Below are positions 23,975-31,929 of a stretch of 64,000 nucleotides of DNA, in pieces. Under the pieces are notes generated by a model. That model was not told where the DNA came from. It did not search any database and saw only the letters and a program-made list of their open reading frames with translations. Source of the DNA: Natrinema amylolyticus_A (GTDB lineage Archaea > Halobacteriota > Halobacteria > Halobacteriales > Natrialbaceae); the NCBI RefSeq assembly GCF_042678045.1, contig NZ_JBHUDI010000004.1:62001-126000 (forward strand), given 5' to 3'. Position 1 is the stretch's first letter, and each line of letters opens with the position of its first letter. The translations under genes and the position numbers were made by a program.

Positions 23975-24873
23975 TCGAACTGGGGAACTGTCTCGCCGCG
24001 ACCGGCAAGTCCCGGCGTCGGTGGAACGGCGCGTTTATGCGCCGTCTCGGCGTACCGTGACGCGATTTCCGCGGCCGTCTCGCGGTCGATCCTGAGCCCG
24101 GCGATGGCCTCCTCGAGCGAGCGGTTCTCCTCGACGAAGCGGTAGAGTAATGGATCGATAACGTCGTAGCGTGCACCGAGTTCGCTGGCGTCCGTCTGTG
24201 TGGCCCAGAACCCCGCTGTCGGTTCCTTGTTGACGATCCGACGCGGGAGGCCGATGTGTTTTGCGAGCGCTCGCACTTCCGTCTTGTAGCAGTCGCCGAG
24301 CGGATGAATGTCGGCCCCGCCGTCGCCGAACTTGGTGAAGTAGCCGAGCAGCCGCTCCGAGCGGTTCTCCGTCCCGAGGACGAGCCGCGACTGGCGGTTC
24401 GCCGCGTAGTAGGCAGTGAGCATCCGCAGCCGCGCCGTCGCGTTTCCGATTTCGTGGTTGCGTTCGTTGGGCCGGTCGTCGGCGTCCGTCGCCGGTTCGA
24501 GCTCGCTTGCAACCGTCTCCTCGAAACACTCGAGCAACGGCCGCAACTGAATCTCCTCGAAATCGATCCCCATACCGTCGGCAATCGTGTGGGCGTCGCT
24601 GACGTGGACGCCATCGGTCATGTGACAGGGCAGCCCGAGTCCGAGGACATTGTCGTTGCCGATGGCTTCGACCGCCAGTGCTGCCGTCAGCGTCGAGTCG
24701 ATTCCGCCGCTCATCGCGACGACGACGCCCTCGGCGTTCGCGTCGGCAACCGTCGCCCGGATGTCGACGACGATCTGCTCGCGGATCCGCTCGAGCGACC
24801 GCTGGTCCGTAAAAAACAGTCCGTTCGTGCGGTCGGTACTCTGACAGACGAACGTCTTACTATCTACTCCCAT
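23971..24873 (-). CDS. nadE: NAD+ synthase (ammonia-dependent type)
   Basis: A 300-residue enzyme that amidates deamido-NAD+ with ATP. The N-type ATP pyrophosphatase P-loop is VVAMSGGIDSTLTAAL (SGGIDS at 55-60). Other NadE hallmarks are ANRQSRLVLGTENRSERLLGYFTKFGDGGADIHPLGDCYKTEV and NKEPTAGFW. No glutaminase domain is present, so ammonia is the expected nitrogen source. There is a short acidic insertion at about 117-133. It ends directly at an intergenic repeat. Confidence 0.93.
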   Translation of the reverse strand: MGVDSKTFVCQSTDRTNGLFFTDQRSLERIREQIVVDIRATVADANAEGVVVAMSGGIDSTLTAALAVEAIGNDNVLGLGLPCHMTDGVHVSDAHTIADGMGIDFEEIQLRPLLECFEETVASELEPATDADDRPNERNHEIGNATARLRMLTAYYAANRQSRLVLGTENRSERLLGYFTKFGDGGADIHPLGDCYKTEVRALAKHIGLPRRIVNKEPTAGFWATQTDASELGARYDVIDPLLYRFVEENRSLEEAIAGLRIDRETAAEIASRYAETAHKRAVPPTPGLAGRGETVPQFD

Positions 24874-25190
24874 CTGTATGAATCACGTTGTTGTTCTGTA
24901 CTTCTCCAAACGATTGTCTCATATATGAAGCTAATGCTTGAATGGCAAACACTATTGTCTGTGTCTAACAGTCACATGGTCGGGTGAAAGGTATATTGAT
25001 GACTGTTCGTCCACTTTCTGTGTCAAGACGCGCCGCGTTCCGTTCGTTCGTGGATCCCCCGTGGCACCTCGTACGAAGGCAAAACGGATGCTGTGATCCT
25101 CGCGCGCGTACCGTTTCCGCGATCGCACTTCACTTCGAGACCTGGATCTCACGGATGCTCGAGAGGGGCCGGCTGCTCCAGGTCGCGTTT
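24874..25190. other. Intergenic region, nothing recognised
   Basis: About 317 bases between the nadE start and the stop of the unknown membrane protein gene. The first half is AT-richer and should hold the nadE promoter; the second half is GC-rich. No credible gene, RNA or repeat found. Confidence 0.5.
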
Positions 25191-25799
25191 TCACTGCGAC
25201 TTCGGCGCGAGATACCGGCTGACCAGGTAAACGACACCGGAACTGATCGCCGCTGCTGCGCCGACTGCGATCACGGGGATTGAGACGCCGGTCTGTCCGT
25301 ACGGGTTTCGCGGAGCGGAGTTGATGAGTGCTTGAAACGTCTCGCCTCCTGCATGGCCGAGCGAAAAGAAGCCGACCGTGAGCAGGATGGCGAACCCGCC
25401 AGTTGCCAGACCGAACATCGACGCAACGTCCTCGACGTTCAGTAATACGTGTGCCTGTGACTCCGAGAGCTGCGGTTCACGGCTCCGGCGAACGATCGCT
25501 ACCGCGACGAGACACGCCGCGGTTCCGAGCTCGATGCCACCGGCGTACACGCCGAGCCAGAGGACGAGCGGCGACGCCCACAGGGGCTCGCCGCCCGGGA
25601 AGGCTGCCCGAACCGACGTCGGATAGGTGGCCGCGATCGGCACGATGAGTGCGAGCGCGAGTAACAGGCCGCTTTGATAGACGAGCTTTTGGGGAATCCG
25701 TCGCTTGATCAGCGCGTATCGCTCTACTCGAAGCCGTTCGTACGTCGACTCGCCGAGGAGTGCGTCCGCAATCGGATCGTTTGGGTCAGTTGAAGTCAT
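25191..25799 (-). CDS. Membrane protein of unknown function next to bop
   Basis: A 202-residue protein with a soluble N-terminus of about 35 residues (ESTYERLRVERYALIKRRIPQK) and four hydrophobic helices (about 39-58, 73-97, 123-145 and 170-192). No family recognised. It is divergent from bacteriorhodopsin, with 166 bases between start codons, so the two could share regulation. An in-frame ATG at 25862 would add an unlikely cysteine-containing extension. Confidence 0.6.
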   Translation of the reverse strand: MTSTDPNDPIADALLGESTYERLRVERYALIKRRIPQKLVYQSGLLLALALIVPIAATYPTSVRAAFPGGEPLWASPLVLWLGVYAGGIELGTAACLVAVAIVRRSREPQLSESQAHVLLNVEDVASMFGLATGGFAILLTVGFFSLGHAGGETFQALINSAPRNPYGQTGVSIPVIAVGAAAAISSGVVYLVSRYLAPKSQ

Positions 25800-25923
25800 C
25801 AGTTCGAGAGCACGATCGGTTGCCGGTTCAGGTGGTCGAACACAGGACGTGAAAATATACACTCCGGTTTCTCATCCATGGTCAGAATTCCGGACATACA
25901 CTCCTGCTTGAGGGTTATCTTCG

Positions 25924-25945
25924 TTAGGCCTAAGCGGTATATTTT
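25924..25945 (+). promoter_or_regulatory. Palindrome and TATA box of the bop promoter
   Basis: The perfect ten-base palindrome TTAGGCCTAA (25924-25933) lies four bases before GTATATTTT (25937-25945). The TATA is about 24 bases before the bop ATG at 25966, close to the known arrangement where bop mRNA starts a couple of bases before the ATG. The palindrome occupies the position of the TFB recognition element, so a protein bound there would compete with or recruit TFB. It does not match the Halobacterium Bat UAS that I remember. Confidence 0.55.
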
Positions 25946-25965
25946 GTAGGTCGCTACGCTCAGAT

Positions 25966-26691
25966 ATGACCGCACTAGTCGGTCCAGAATCCCTGTGGCT
26001 GTGGATCGGAACGATCGGAATGACCCTCGGAACCCTGTATTTCGTCGGTCGGGGGCGCGGTGTTCGCGACCGGAAGATGCAGGAGTTCTACATCATCACG
26101 ATCTTCATCACGGCAATCGCTGCAGTGATGTACTTCGCGATGGCGACGGGTTTTGGCGTCACCGAAGTCATGGTCGGCGACGAGGCGCTCACGATTTACT
26201 GGGCGCGCTACGCCGACTGGCTCTTCACGACGCCACTCCTGTTGCTCGACCTCTCGCTGCTAGCGGGGGCACACCGCAACACGATCGCGACACTGATCGG
26301 CCTCGACGTCTTCATGATCGGGACCGGCGCGATCGCGGCGTTCGCGGCGACTCCCGGCACCCGGATCGCGTGGTGGGGCATCAGCACCGGCGCCCTGCTC
26401 GCTCTCCTGTACGTGCTCGTCGGGACGCTCTCGAAGAACGCGCGCGACCGGCCGTCGGAGGTCGCGTCGCTGTTTGGCACCCTTCGCAACCTGGTCATCG
26501 TGCTGTGGCTCCTCTACCCGGTGGTCTGGATCCTCGGCACTGAAGGAACGTTCGGCATCCTTCCGCTGTACTGGGAGACTGCCGCGTTCATGGTGCTCGA
26601 TCTCTCGGCGAAGGTCGGCTTCGGAGTGATCCTGCTCCGGAGCCGCTCCGTCCTGGAACGGGCCGCCACGCCGTCCGCTGCGGCCGCGTGA
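25966..26691 (+). CDS. bop: Bacteriorhodopsin (light-driven proton pump)
   Basis: A 241-residue seven-helix retinal protein. ARYADWLFTTPLLLLDL carries the proton acceptor Asp84 and donor Asp95 (85 and 96 in Halobacterium), Arg81 precedes the acceptor, and VLDLSAKVGFG holds Asp212 and the retinal Schiff-base Lys216. The release-group glutamates are present (Glu193, Glu204). All pump residues are intact, so outward H+ pumping is expected. Followed 198 bases later by halorhodopsin and then by the two retinal-synthesis genes on the same strand. Confidence 0.96.
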   Translation: MTALVGPESLWLWIGTIGMTLGTLYFVGRGRGVRDRKMQEFYIITIFITAIAAVMYFAMATGFGVTEVMVGDEALTIYWARYADWLFTTPLLLLDLSLLAGAHRNTIATLIGLDVFMIGTGAIAAFAATPGTRIAWWGISTGALLALLYVLVGTLSKNARDRPSEVASLFGTLRNLVIVLWLLYPVVWILGTEGTFGILPLYWETAAFMVLDLSAKVGFGVILLRSRSVLERAATPSAAAA

Positions 26692-26854
26692 CGACCCAAC
26701 CCAGCAGGACGCCTCTCGACGACCGGCGGCGTAACCGGCCGGTCAGGGAGCCGACGCCACGTACTGCTTGGCTCTCGGTGTGACCGCAGCACTGGCCGCT
26801 CACCGTTCGTTGACCGCTCAACACCCATGATGTTCCGTATCGGGACGGACACTC

Positions 26855-26863
26855 GTTTATGGG
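26855..26863 (+). promoter_or_regulatory. TATA element for hop
   Basis: CGTTTATGG is centred about 30 bases before the ATG at 26890, consistent with an independent, nearly leaderless hop transcript. Confidence 0.4.
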
Positions 26864-26889
26864 TAATGATGGTGCAGTAACTTGTACGC

Positions 26890-27765
26890 ATGCAGTCACT
26901 TGTCGCGTCCGCACTCGCCGTACGGGCACACGCCCTCCAAAACGGCCCGACCGACGCGGAACTGTTCGAGTACGTCTTCGGTGGCGGTAACACCCTGCTC
27001 GCGCTGTCGTTCGTCATCAACATCGCCCTCGCCGGACTCACGATCCTCGGGATCGTCTATCTCGGACGGTCCCTCTCCGATCCGCGCTTGAAGGCGATCG
27101 CGACCGCGCTGATGCTGATTTCTGTCGTTTCGATCTCGAGTTATACCGGGCTCACGTCGGGGCTGACGCTGGGCGTCATCGAGATGCCAGCGGGCCACCC
27201 GGCCGCGGGTGCGACGACGGCCGGCGAGAGCGGCGTGCTGGTGATGTGGGGCCGGTACCTCACGTGGACCTTCTCCACGCCGTTCATCCTGATCGTGCTC
27301 GGGATGATCGCCGGGTCGAACTGGACGAAGATCCTCACCACCTGTGCGTTCACGATCGCGATGTGCGTCACCGGCCTGGCGGCGGCCCTGACGACGTCCT
27401 CGCTGGTGCTTCGCTGGTGGTGGTTCGTGCTGTCGTCGACCTTCTTTCTCGTGATCGTGTACGTCATCCTCGTCGACTGGACCGTCGAAGCCGAGCGGAC
27501 GGGAACGTCGGACCTGTTCCGGACGCTCAAACTCCTCACCGTCGTCGGCTGGTTCGGCTACCCGATCCTCTGGGCGCTCGGCGTCGAAGGGTTTGCGATC
27601 CTGGACGTCGCGACCACCTCGTGGGGCTACAGCATCCTCGACATCGTCACGAAGTACGTCGTGACGTTCCTCGCCATGTTCTACGTCGTCGACGAACCGG
27701 AGTCGATCACCGGCGGCGCGGACTACGGTGCCAGCCTCCCTAGGGTTGGGTCGTCGGATGACTGA
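26890..27765 (+). CDS. hop: Halorhodopsin (light-driven chloride pump)
   Basis: A 291-residue seven-helix retinal protein. GRYLTWTFSTPF has Thr125 at the bacteriorhodopsin proton-acceptor position and Ser129 at the chloride site, and the donor Asp is replaced by Val136. Asp251 and Lys255 (DIVTKYVVTF) are the counterion and retinal lysine. The longer B-C loop (EMPAGHPAAGATTAGES) is typical of halorhodopsins. Inward chloride pumping is expected. The N-terminus is extended and partly hydrophobic, as in other halorhodopsins. Confidence 0.95.
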   Translation: MQSLVASALAVRAHALQNGPTDAELFEYVFGGGNTLLALSFVINIALAGLTILGIVYLGRSLSDPRLKAIATALMLISVVSISSYTGLTSGLTLGVIEMPAGHPAAGATTAGESGVLVMWGRYLTWTFSTPFILIVLGMIAGSNWTKILTTCAFTIAMCVTGLAAALTTSSLVLRWWWFVLSSTFFLVIVYVILVDWTVEAERTGTSDLFRTLKLLTVVGWFGYPILWALGVEGFAILDVATTSWGYSILDIVTKYVVTFLAMFYVVDEPESITGGADYGASLPRVGSSDD

Positions 27766-27923
27766 CCGTCTCGGGCTGGTCCGGTACCCGTGTTGGCACC
27801 GACGTATTACCTCGCTCCGATCTGGCCTAACCAGTTCGGATTTGGGGCTTTGTCCGCGCCGGACCTAGTCCGATCACGGAGCCCGCTCTCTGCGGAGAGC
27901 CGGCGACACATGCCGACACGCTC

Positions 27924-28706
27924 ATGACCGTTCCACTCACCTACTTCGGTGTTCACCTGGCGTTCATCCTCCCGCCGCTTTTGGTTCTGGGCTGGCTGGC
28001 GCGTCGGCGCGATCGGGCCTGGTGGGGTGCTCGGCCACTCTCCGGACTCGCCATCCTGATCGGCCTCGCTGTCATCTACACGACGCCGCTGACGAATCAC
28101 CTGATCCCCGAAGGGGTCTGGTGGTACGGCGAGGGTGCGGTCGTCGCGACGGTCTGGCACACGCCGATCGAGGAGTATCTCTTCTTCGTCCTCCAGCCGA
28201 TGCTGACCGCGTTCTGGCTGTTCCAGCTGCCGGCGACCGCCGATCGACCGCTGGCAATCCCTCTCACCCACCGGCTGCTCGGCGTCGGAGGCGGCCTGGC
28301 GATCGCCGGCGTCGGCTGGTTGTTGACCGCCAACATCTCGACGTACTATCTCGGATGGCTGTTGCTCTGGGCTGGACCGATCCTCGCCATCCAGTGGGGC
28401 TTTGGCCTCACGTACCTCTGGGCCGTCCGTCGACCGCTGGTGGTTGCCATCGCGGTCCCGACGATCTACCTCTGGATCGTCGACCGCGTCGCGATCGAGC
28501 TCGGCATCTGGGTCATCTCGGACGCCCACACGATCGGTTTCGCGCCCCTGGGACTCCCAGTCGAGGAGGCGCTGTTCTTTCTCGTGACCAATATATTCCT
28601 CGTTCAGGGACTCGTCATGTACGTGTGGCTGCTCGACCGCGTCAACGAACTCCCGTCTCTCACCAGGGTGGCGACCCGAATCGCCGCGAACTCCGATGAA
28701 CGGTGA
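27924..28706 (+). CDS. crtY: Lycopene beta-cyclase (archaeal membrane type)
   Basis: A 260-residue membrane protein made of two homologous halves, each with the lycopene-cyclase-domain motif: TPIEEYLFFVLQP in the first and LPVEEALFFLVTN in the second. This corresponds to a fusion of bacterial CrtYc and CrtYd. It converts lycopene to beta-carotene in the membrane, the substrate for retinal formation. It overlaps the next gene by 11 bases, so the two are cotranscribed, linking cyclisation to cleavage. Confidence 0.9.
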   Translation: MTVPLTYFGVHLAFILPPLLVLGWLARRRDRAWWGARPLSGLAILIGLAVIYTTPLTNHLIPEGVWWYGEGAVVATVWHTPIEEYLFFVLQPMLTAFWLFQLPATADRPLAIPLTHRLLGVGGGLAIAGVGWLLTANISTYYLGWLLLWAGPILAIQWGFGLTYLWAVRRPLVVAIAVPTIYLWIVDRVAIELGIWVISDAHTIGFAPLGLPVEEALFFLVTNIFLVQGLVMYVWLLDRVNELPSLTRVATRIAANSDER

Positions 28707-29760
28707 CACGACCTCCAGTGGCGTTGTCCCCCACACGGATGCCGCGGCCCGCCGACTGGCGGCCCGCCTGAGCCTCGGCGTCGGACTGTTACTTATCGTC
28801 GCCGTCGTCTCGATCATGATCCTCGTGGGTCCGCCGCCGCTTGCGTACCAGTACGTTCCGCTGGCGCTCAGCGTCGTCGTCCTCGGGCTTCCCCACGGAG
28901 CCGTCGACCACCTCGTGTTGCCGCGAGCCCGGGACGACCCCGTCACCCCGGGATCGCTCGCGTTCGTCGGCGGCCTCTATCTGCTGGTCGGCTCCGCGTA
29001 CGCCGCCGTCTGGTTTCTCGCCCCCGTCGTCGCGTTCGTCCTGTTCATTCTCGTCACCCTCGTCCACTGGGGGCAGGGCGACGTCTACGCCTTGCTCGCG
29101 CTCGTCCGCGCCGACTATCTCGAGACGCGAGCCAGCCGGCTCCTCGCCCTCGTCGTCCGTGGTGGGCTTCCGATGCTCGTCCCATTGGTCGCGTTCCCAG
29201 CTCAGTACGCGTTCGTCGCCGAGACGCTCGTCGGACTGTTCGACCCCGACGCAGCGGCCGCACTCGAGCCGGCGTTTTCCTCGTCGGTGCGAGTGGCCGT
29301 CGCAGTCGGCTTCGGCTCCCTCATCGTGCTCGTGACGGGTCTTGGCTTCGTCCGGACGAGCGACGGTAATCGCGGCCCATGGATCGTCGACACCGCGGAG
29401 ACGATCGGGCTCGTCGCCTACTTCGCGATCGTCCCGCCGATTCTCGCGATCGGGCTCTACTTCTGTTTCTGGCACTCCCTTCGGCACGTCCTCAGAACAA
29501 TGCTCGTCGACGCCGTCGCCGGCGCGGCGCTCGAACGCGGGGCGATCGGTGCCGCGTCTCGTCGCTTCGCCCGCGATGCAGCGCCGCTGACCGCGGGCGG
29601 ACTGCTCGTCCTCGCCGGGATTGGGCTCTCGGTCCCGCGCACGCCCGCAACCATCCCCGACGTACTCGCGCTCTATCTGGTGACGATCGCCGTCCTGACG
29701 CTCCCGCACGTGGTCGTCGTCACGCTTCTCGATCGAGAACAGCGGCTCTGGTCGCCGTAG
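28696..29760 (+). CDS. blh: Brp/Blh-family beta-carotene 15,15'-dioxygenase
   Basis: A 354-residue membrane protein with about nine helices. Conserved histidines that bind iron in this family are visible in GLPHGAVDHLVLPRA, TLVHWGQGDVYAL, CFWHSLRHVLRTM and TLPHVVVV. It cleaves beta-carotene centrally into two retinal molecules, the chromophore for both pumps upstream. Start is the ATG inside the end of crtY. A T-tract and a repeat-like element follow its stop. Confidence 0.9.
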   Translation: MNGDTTSSGVVPHTDAAARRLAARLSLGVGLLLIVAVVSIMILVGPPPLAYQYVPLALSVVVLGLPHGAVDHLVLPRARDDPVTPGSLAFVGGLYLLVGSAYAAVWFLAPVVAFVLFILVTLVHWGQGDVYALLALVRADYLETRASRLLALVVRGGLPMLVPLVAFPAQYAFVAETLVGLFDPDAAAALEPAFSSSVRVAVAVGFGSLIVLVTGLGFVRTSDGNRGPWIVDTAETIGLVAYFAIVPPILAIGLYFCFWHSLRHVLRTMLVDAVAGAALERGAIGAASRRFARDAAPLTAGGLLVLAGIGLSVPRTPATIPDVLALYLVTIAVLTLPHVVVVTLLDREQRLWSP

Positions 29761-29815
29761 CACCCGGTTCGAGGCGATCGATCACTCGGCTGGCTCGCGG
29801 ACTCTCGTACACGGA

Positions 29816-29862
29816 CCTTTTTTGCGCGAGCGGTCGCCTCCGGCGACCCGAGCGGAAAAATC
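29816..29862. repeat. Intergenic repeat family 2 copy and T-tract
   Basis: A TTTTTT tract followed by GCGCGAGCGGTCG and then CGACCCGAGCGGAAAAAT. On the opposite strand, 60240-60283 has the same layout (TTTTTGTGCGAGGGTGAG ... AACCCGAGCGGAAAAAG). The copy lies between the convergent stops of blh (29760) and the PINc-ATPase gene (29901) and may serve as a bidirectional terminator. Confidence 0.45.
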
Positions 29863-29900
29863 TCCACCAGAAAGAGCCGCTCGTTCGCGGTGCAAACGCT

Positions 29901-31775
29901 CTACGACGGAACGACCGTAATCGGATCTTTTCGGTCAATCGCTCGCTCGAGTTCCTCCGCGATCGCACTGCCCCGCGAGACCTGGATTTCGCCGCCGCGG
30001 CTCACCGTCGCGGTAAAGAGGTACTCGCCACCGGCCTGAACCTCGACGGTTTCGCCGTGGTTGCCGTCGACGGGGATGACGATGTGCCGGGAAGTGATCT
30101 CGGGCTGGACCATCTGGCCGGCCTGTGAGCCGCCGCCAGCGCCGCTGTTTGCGCTCGCGCCGCCGTCAGCGCCGGCACCGTAGTTGGGGTTCTCGTCGTG
30201 CGTCCGGACGTCGATGTCGATCCCCAGCCGGTTCTCGATGTCGGTGATCCGGCCGCCGCCTTTCCCGATGACACTCGAGATGTCGTCCTCTTCGACGTAG
30301 ACGACGGCTTTGTCCTGGCTTTTGAGCTGGACGTCGACGTAGCCGCGGGCGACCGAACGGATCTCGCGTTCGATCTCCTGTTTGGCGATGCGGTCGACGC
30401 CGGACTCGCTGCCGGGGCCACCCTCCTCGTCTTTGAGCGGGACGGTGACGACCTGGCGGTTGAAGGTGTAGATCTCGTACTCGGGTTCGCCGGTCTGGAA
30501 GTTCGTGACCTGGATGACCGGTCGGGCGAGGTCCTCCTCGGTGAGTCCGGCGGGGACTTTGACTGTCGTCTTGACGTCGTAAACCGTCTCGATTTCGCCG
30601 GCTTCGATGTAGACGACGGTGTCGACGACCTGCGGGATCATCCCGAGTTCGACCCGGCCGACGAGCCGCTGGAGCGAGTCGATCGCGCGGGTCGCGTGGA
30701 CGACACCGATCATGCCCACGCCAGCCAGCCGCATGTCCGCGAAGACCTCGAAGTCGTCGGTCTTGCGGACCTCGTCGTAGATGGTGTAGTCGGGCCGGAC
30801 CATCAACAGGGCGTCGGCGGTTTTGGCCATCTCGCCGCCCAGTTCAGTGTACTGGGTGATGTCGGGACCGACCTGCAGGTCCCGTGGTTTCTCCATCGTC
30901 TTGACCGAGTAGTCGTGATCGGAGATGTAGCGGGCGACCGCCTGTGCGAACGTCGACTTCCCGGCCCCGGGGGCACCCGAGATGAGGACGCCGCGCTGGC
31001 GCTCGAGCAGCCGCTCTTTGAGTTCGTCGGCGTACTCGTAGTCCTCGATGTCGGTCTGGGCGATCGGGCGGACGGCGGTGATCTCGATGCCGTCAGAGAA
31101 CGGCGGGCGGCCGATCGCGATCCGGTAATCCCGGAACTGGACGATCTTCATTCCGGGTTCGGAGAGCTCGATGAAGCCGTCGTGGGCTTCCTTGGCACCG
31201 TCGATGACCTCGCGGGCGTACTCGTCCATCGTCGCCTCGTCGAGTGGCTCGTCGGCGATCGCCTCGTAGTGCATCGCGCCGAGTTCGCCGCGTTTGGCCC
31301 GCGGGACGGCGTCGGTCTTCAGGTGGACGCTCATCGTCTGGTCGTCGAAGTACTCCTCGACGGCCAGCGTTCCGACCCGTCGCACCTCGGGAGAGACGTG
31401 TTCGACCTCGAGTCCCTTCGCCTGTGCGACCTCCGCCTGAACGACGTCGCTGGTGACGAAGGTCGCGTCGAGGTCCTCCGCGAGATCACGGATCAACGCG
31501 TCGATCTCCCCCTCGGAGGCGTGGCCGCGCTCGATGGCGCTTGGCCGCTCGCCGACGTACTCGAGGTCGACGACGCCCTCGTCGGCCAGGTCGGCCAGCC
31601 GCTGGAGCTCCTCTAGACCGTCCCAGCCGCTGTCGAGTCCGTCGTTTGCCTGCGCCTCGAGTTCCGCGACGACTGCCTCGGGGACACAGATCGTCGCTCC
31701 CTCGAACTGCCCGTCTTCGATTGTCGCCGAAACGCGGCCATCGATGACCACGCTCGTATCCGGCACGACGTTCAT
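29901..31775 (-). CDS. PINc domain / secretion-type ATPase / KH domain protein
   Basis: A 624-residue archaeal protein in three parts. Residues 1-135: PIN nuclease-like domain (VVPDTSVVIDGRV with the first Asp; EGEIDALIRDLA; ATFVTSDVVQAEVA). Residues about 200-480: a type II/IV secretion-like ATPase with Walker A GVLISGAPGAGKSTFAQ and DYTIYDEVRKTDD. Residues about 495-545: a KH RNA-binding domain (VIGKGGGRITDIENRLG). A Gly/Ala/Ser-rich linker precedes the last beta part. Such proteins are conserved across archaea; an RNA-linked function is likely but unproven. TATA at 31797-31805 indicates a leaderless start. Confidence 0.88.
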   Translation of the reverse strand: MNVVPDTSVVIDGRVSATIEDGQFEGATICVPEAVVAELEAQANDGLDSGWDGLEELQRLADLADEGVVDLEYVGERPSAIERGHASEGEIDALIRDLAEDLDATFVTSDVVQAEVAQAKGLEVEHVSPEVRRVGTLAVEEYFDDQTMSVHLKTDAVPRAKRGELGAMHYEAIADEPLDEATMDEYAREVIDGAKEAHDGFIELSEPGMKIVQFRDYRIAIGRPPFSDGIEITAVRPIAQTDIEDYEYADELKERLLERQRGVLISGAPGAGKSTFAQAVARYISDHDYSVKTMEKPRDLQVGPDITQYTELGGEMAKTADALLMVRPDYTIYDEVRKTDDFEVFADMRLAGVGMIGVVHATRAIDSLQRLVGRVELGMIPQVVDTVVYIEAGEIETVYDVKTTVKVPAGLTEEDLARPVIQVTNFQTGEPEYEIYTFNRQVVTVPLKDEEGGPGSESGVDRIAKQEIEREIRSVARGYVDVQLKSQDKAVVYVEEDDISSVIGKGGGRITDIENRLGIDIDVRTHDENPNYGAGADGGASANSGAGGGSQAGQMVQPEITSRHIVIPVDGNHGETVEVQAGGEYLFTATVSRGGEIQVSRGSAIAEELERAIDRKDPITVVPS

Positions 31776-31796
31776 ACGTAAACTGGTTCACGTACG

Positions 31797-31805
31797 CCTA
31801 TAAGG
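31797..31805 (-). promoter_or_regulatory. TATA element for the PINc-ATPase gene
   Basis: CCTTATAGG on the minus strand is centred 26 bases upstream of the ATG at 31775, predicting a leaderless transcript. Confidence 0.5.
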
Positions 31806-31929
31806 GTTTCACAGCACTCCTCGCCGAGGACGCGACGGCTCGTTCAAAAACCCTGTGAGAATGGTATCTGTTCCTATCCAACGGGAACATCAATGGAACC
31901 TTAACTAATCGGCTGACTAGGGGTTCGGT

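Noticed and set aside
30198..31616. Plus-strand open frame of 472 codons
   Set aside because: Antisense to the PINc-ATPase gene; composition (Asp/Val/Leu/Arg runs) is that of a reverse-strand shadow.
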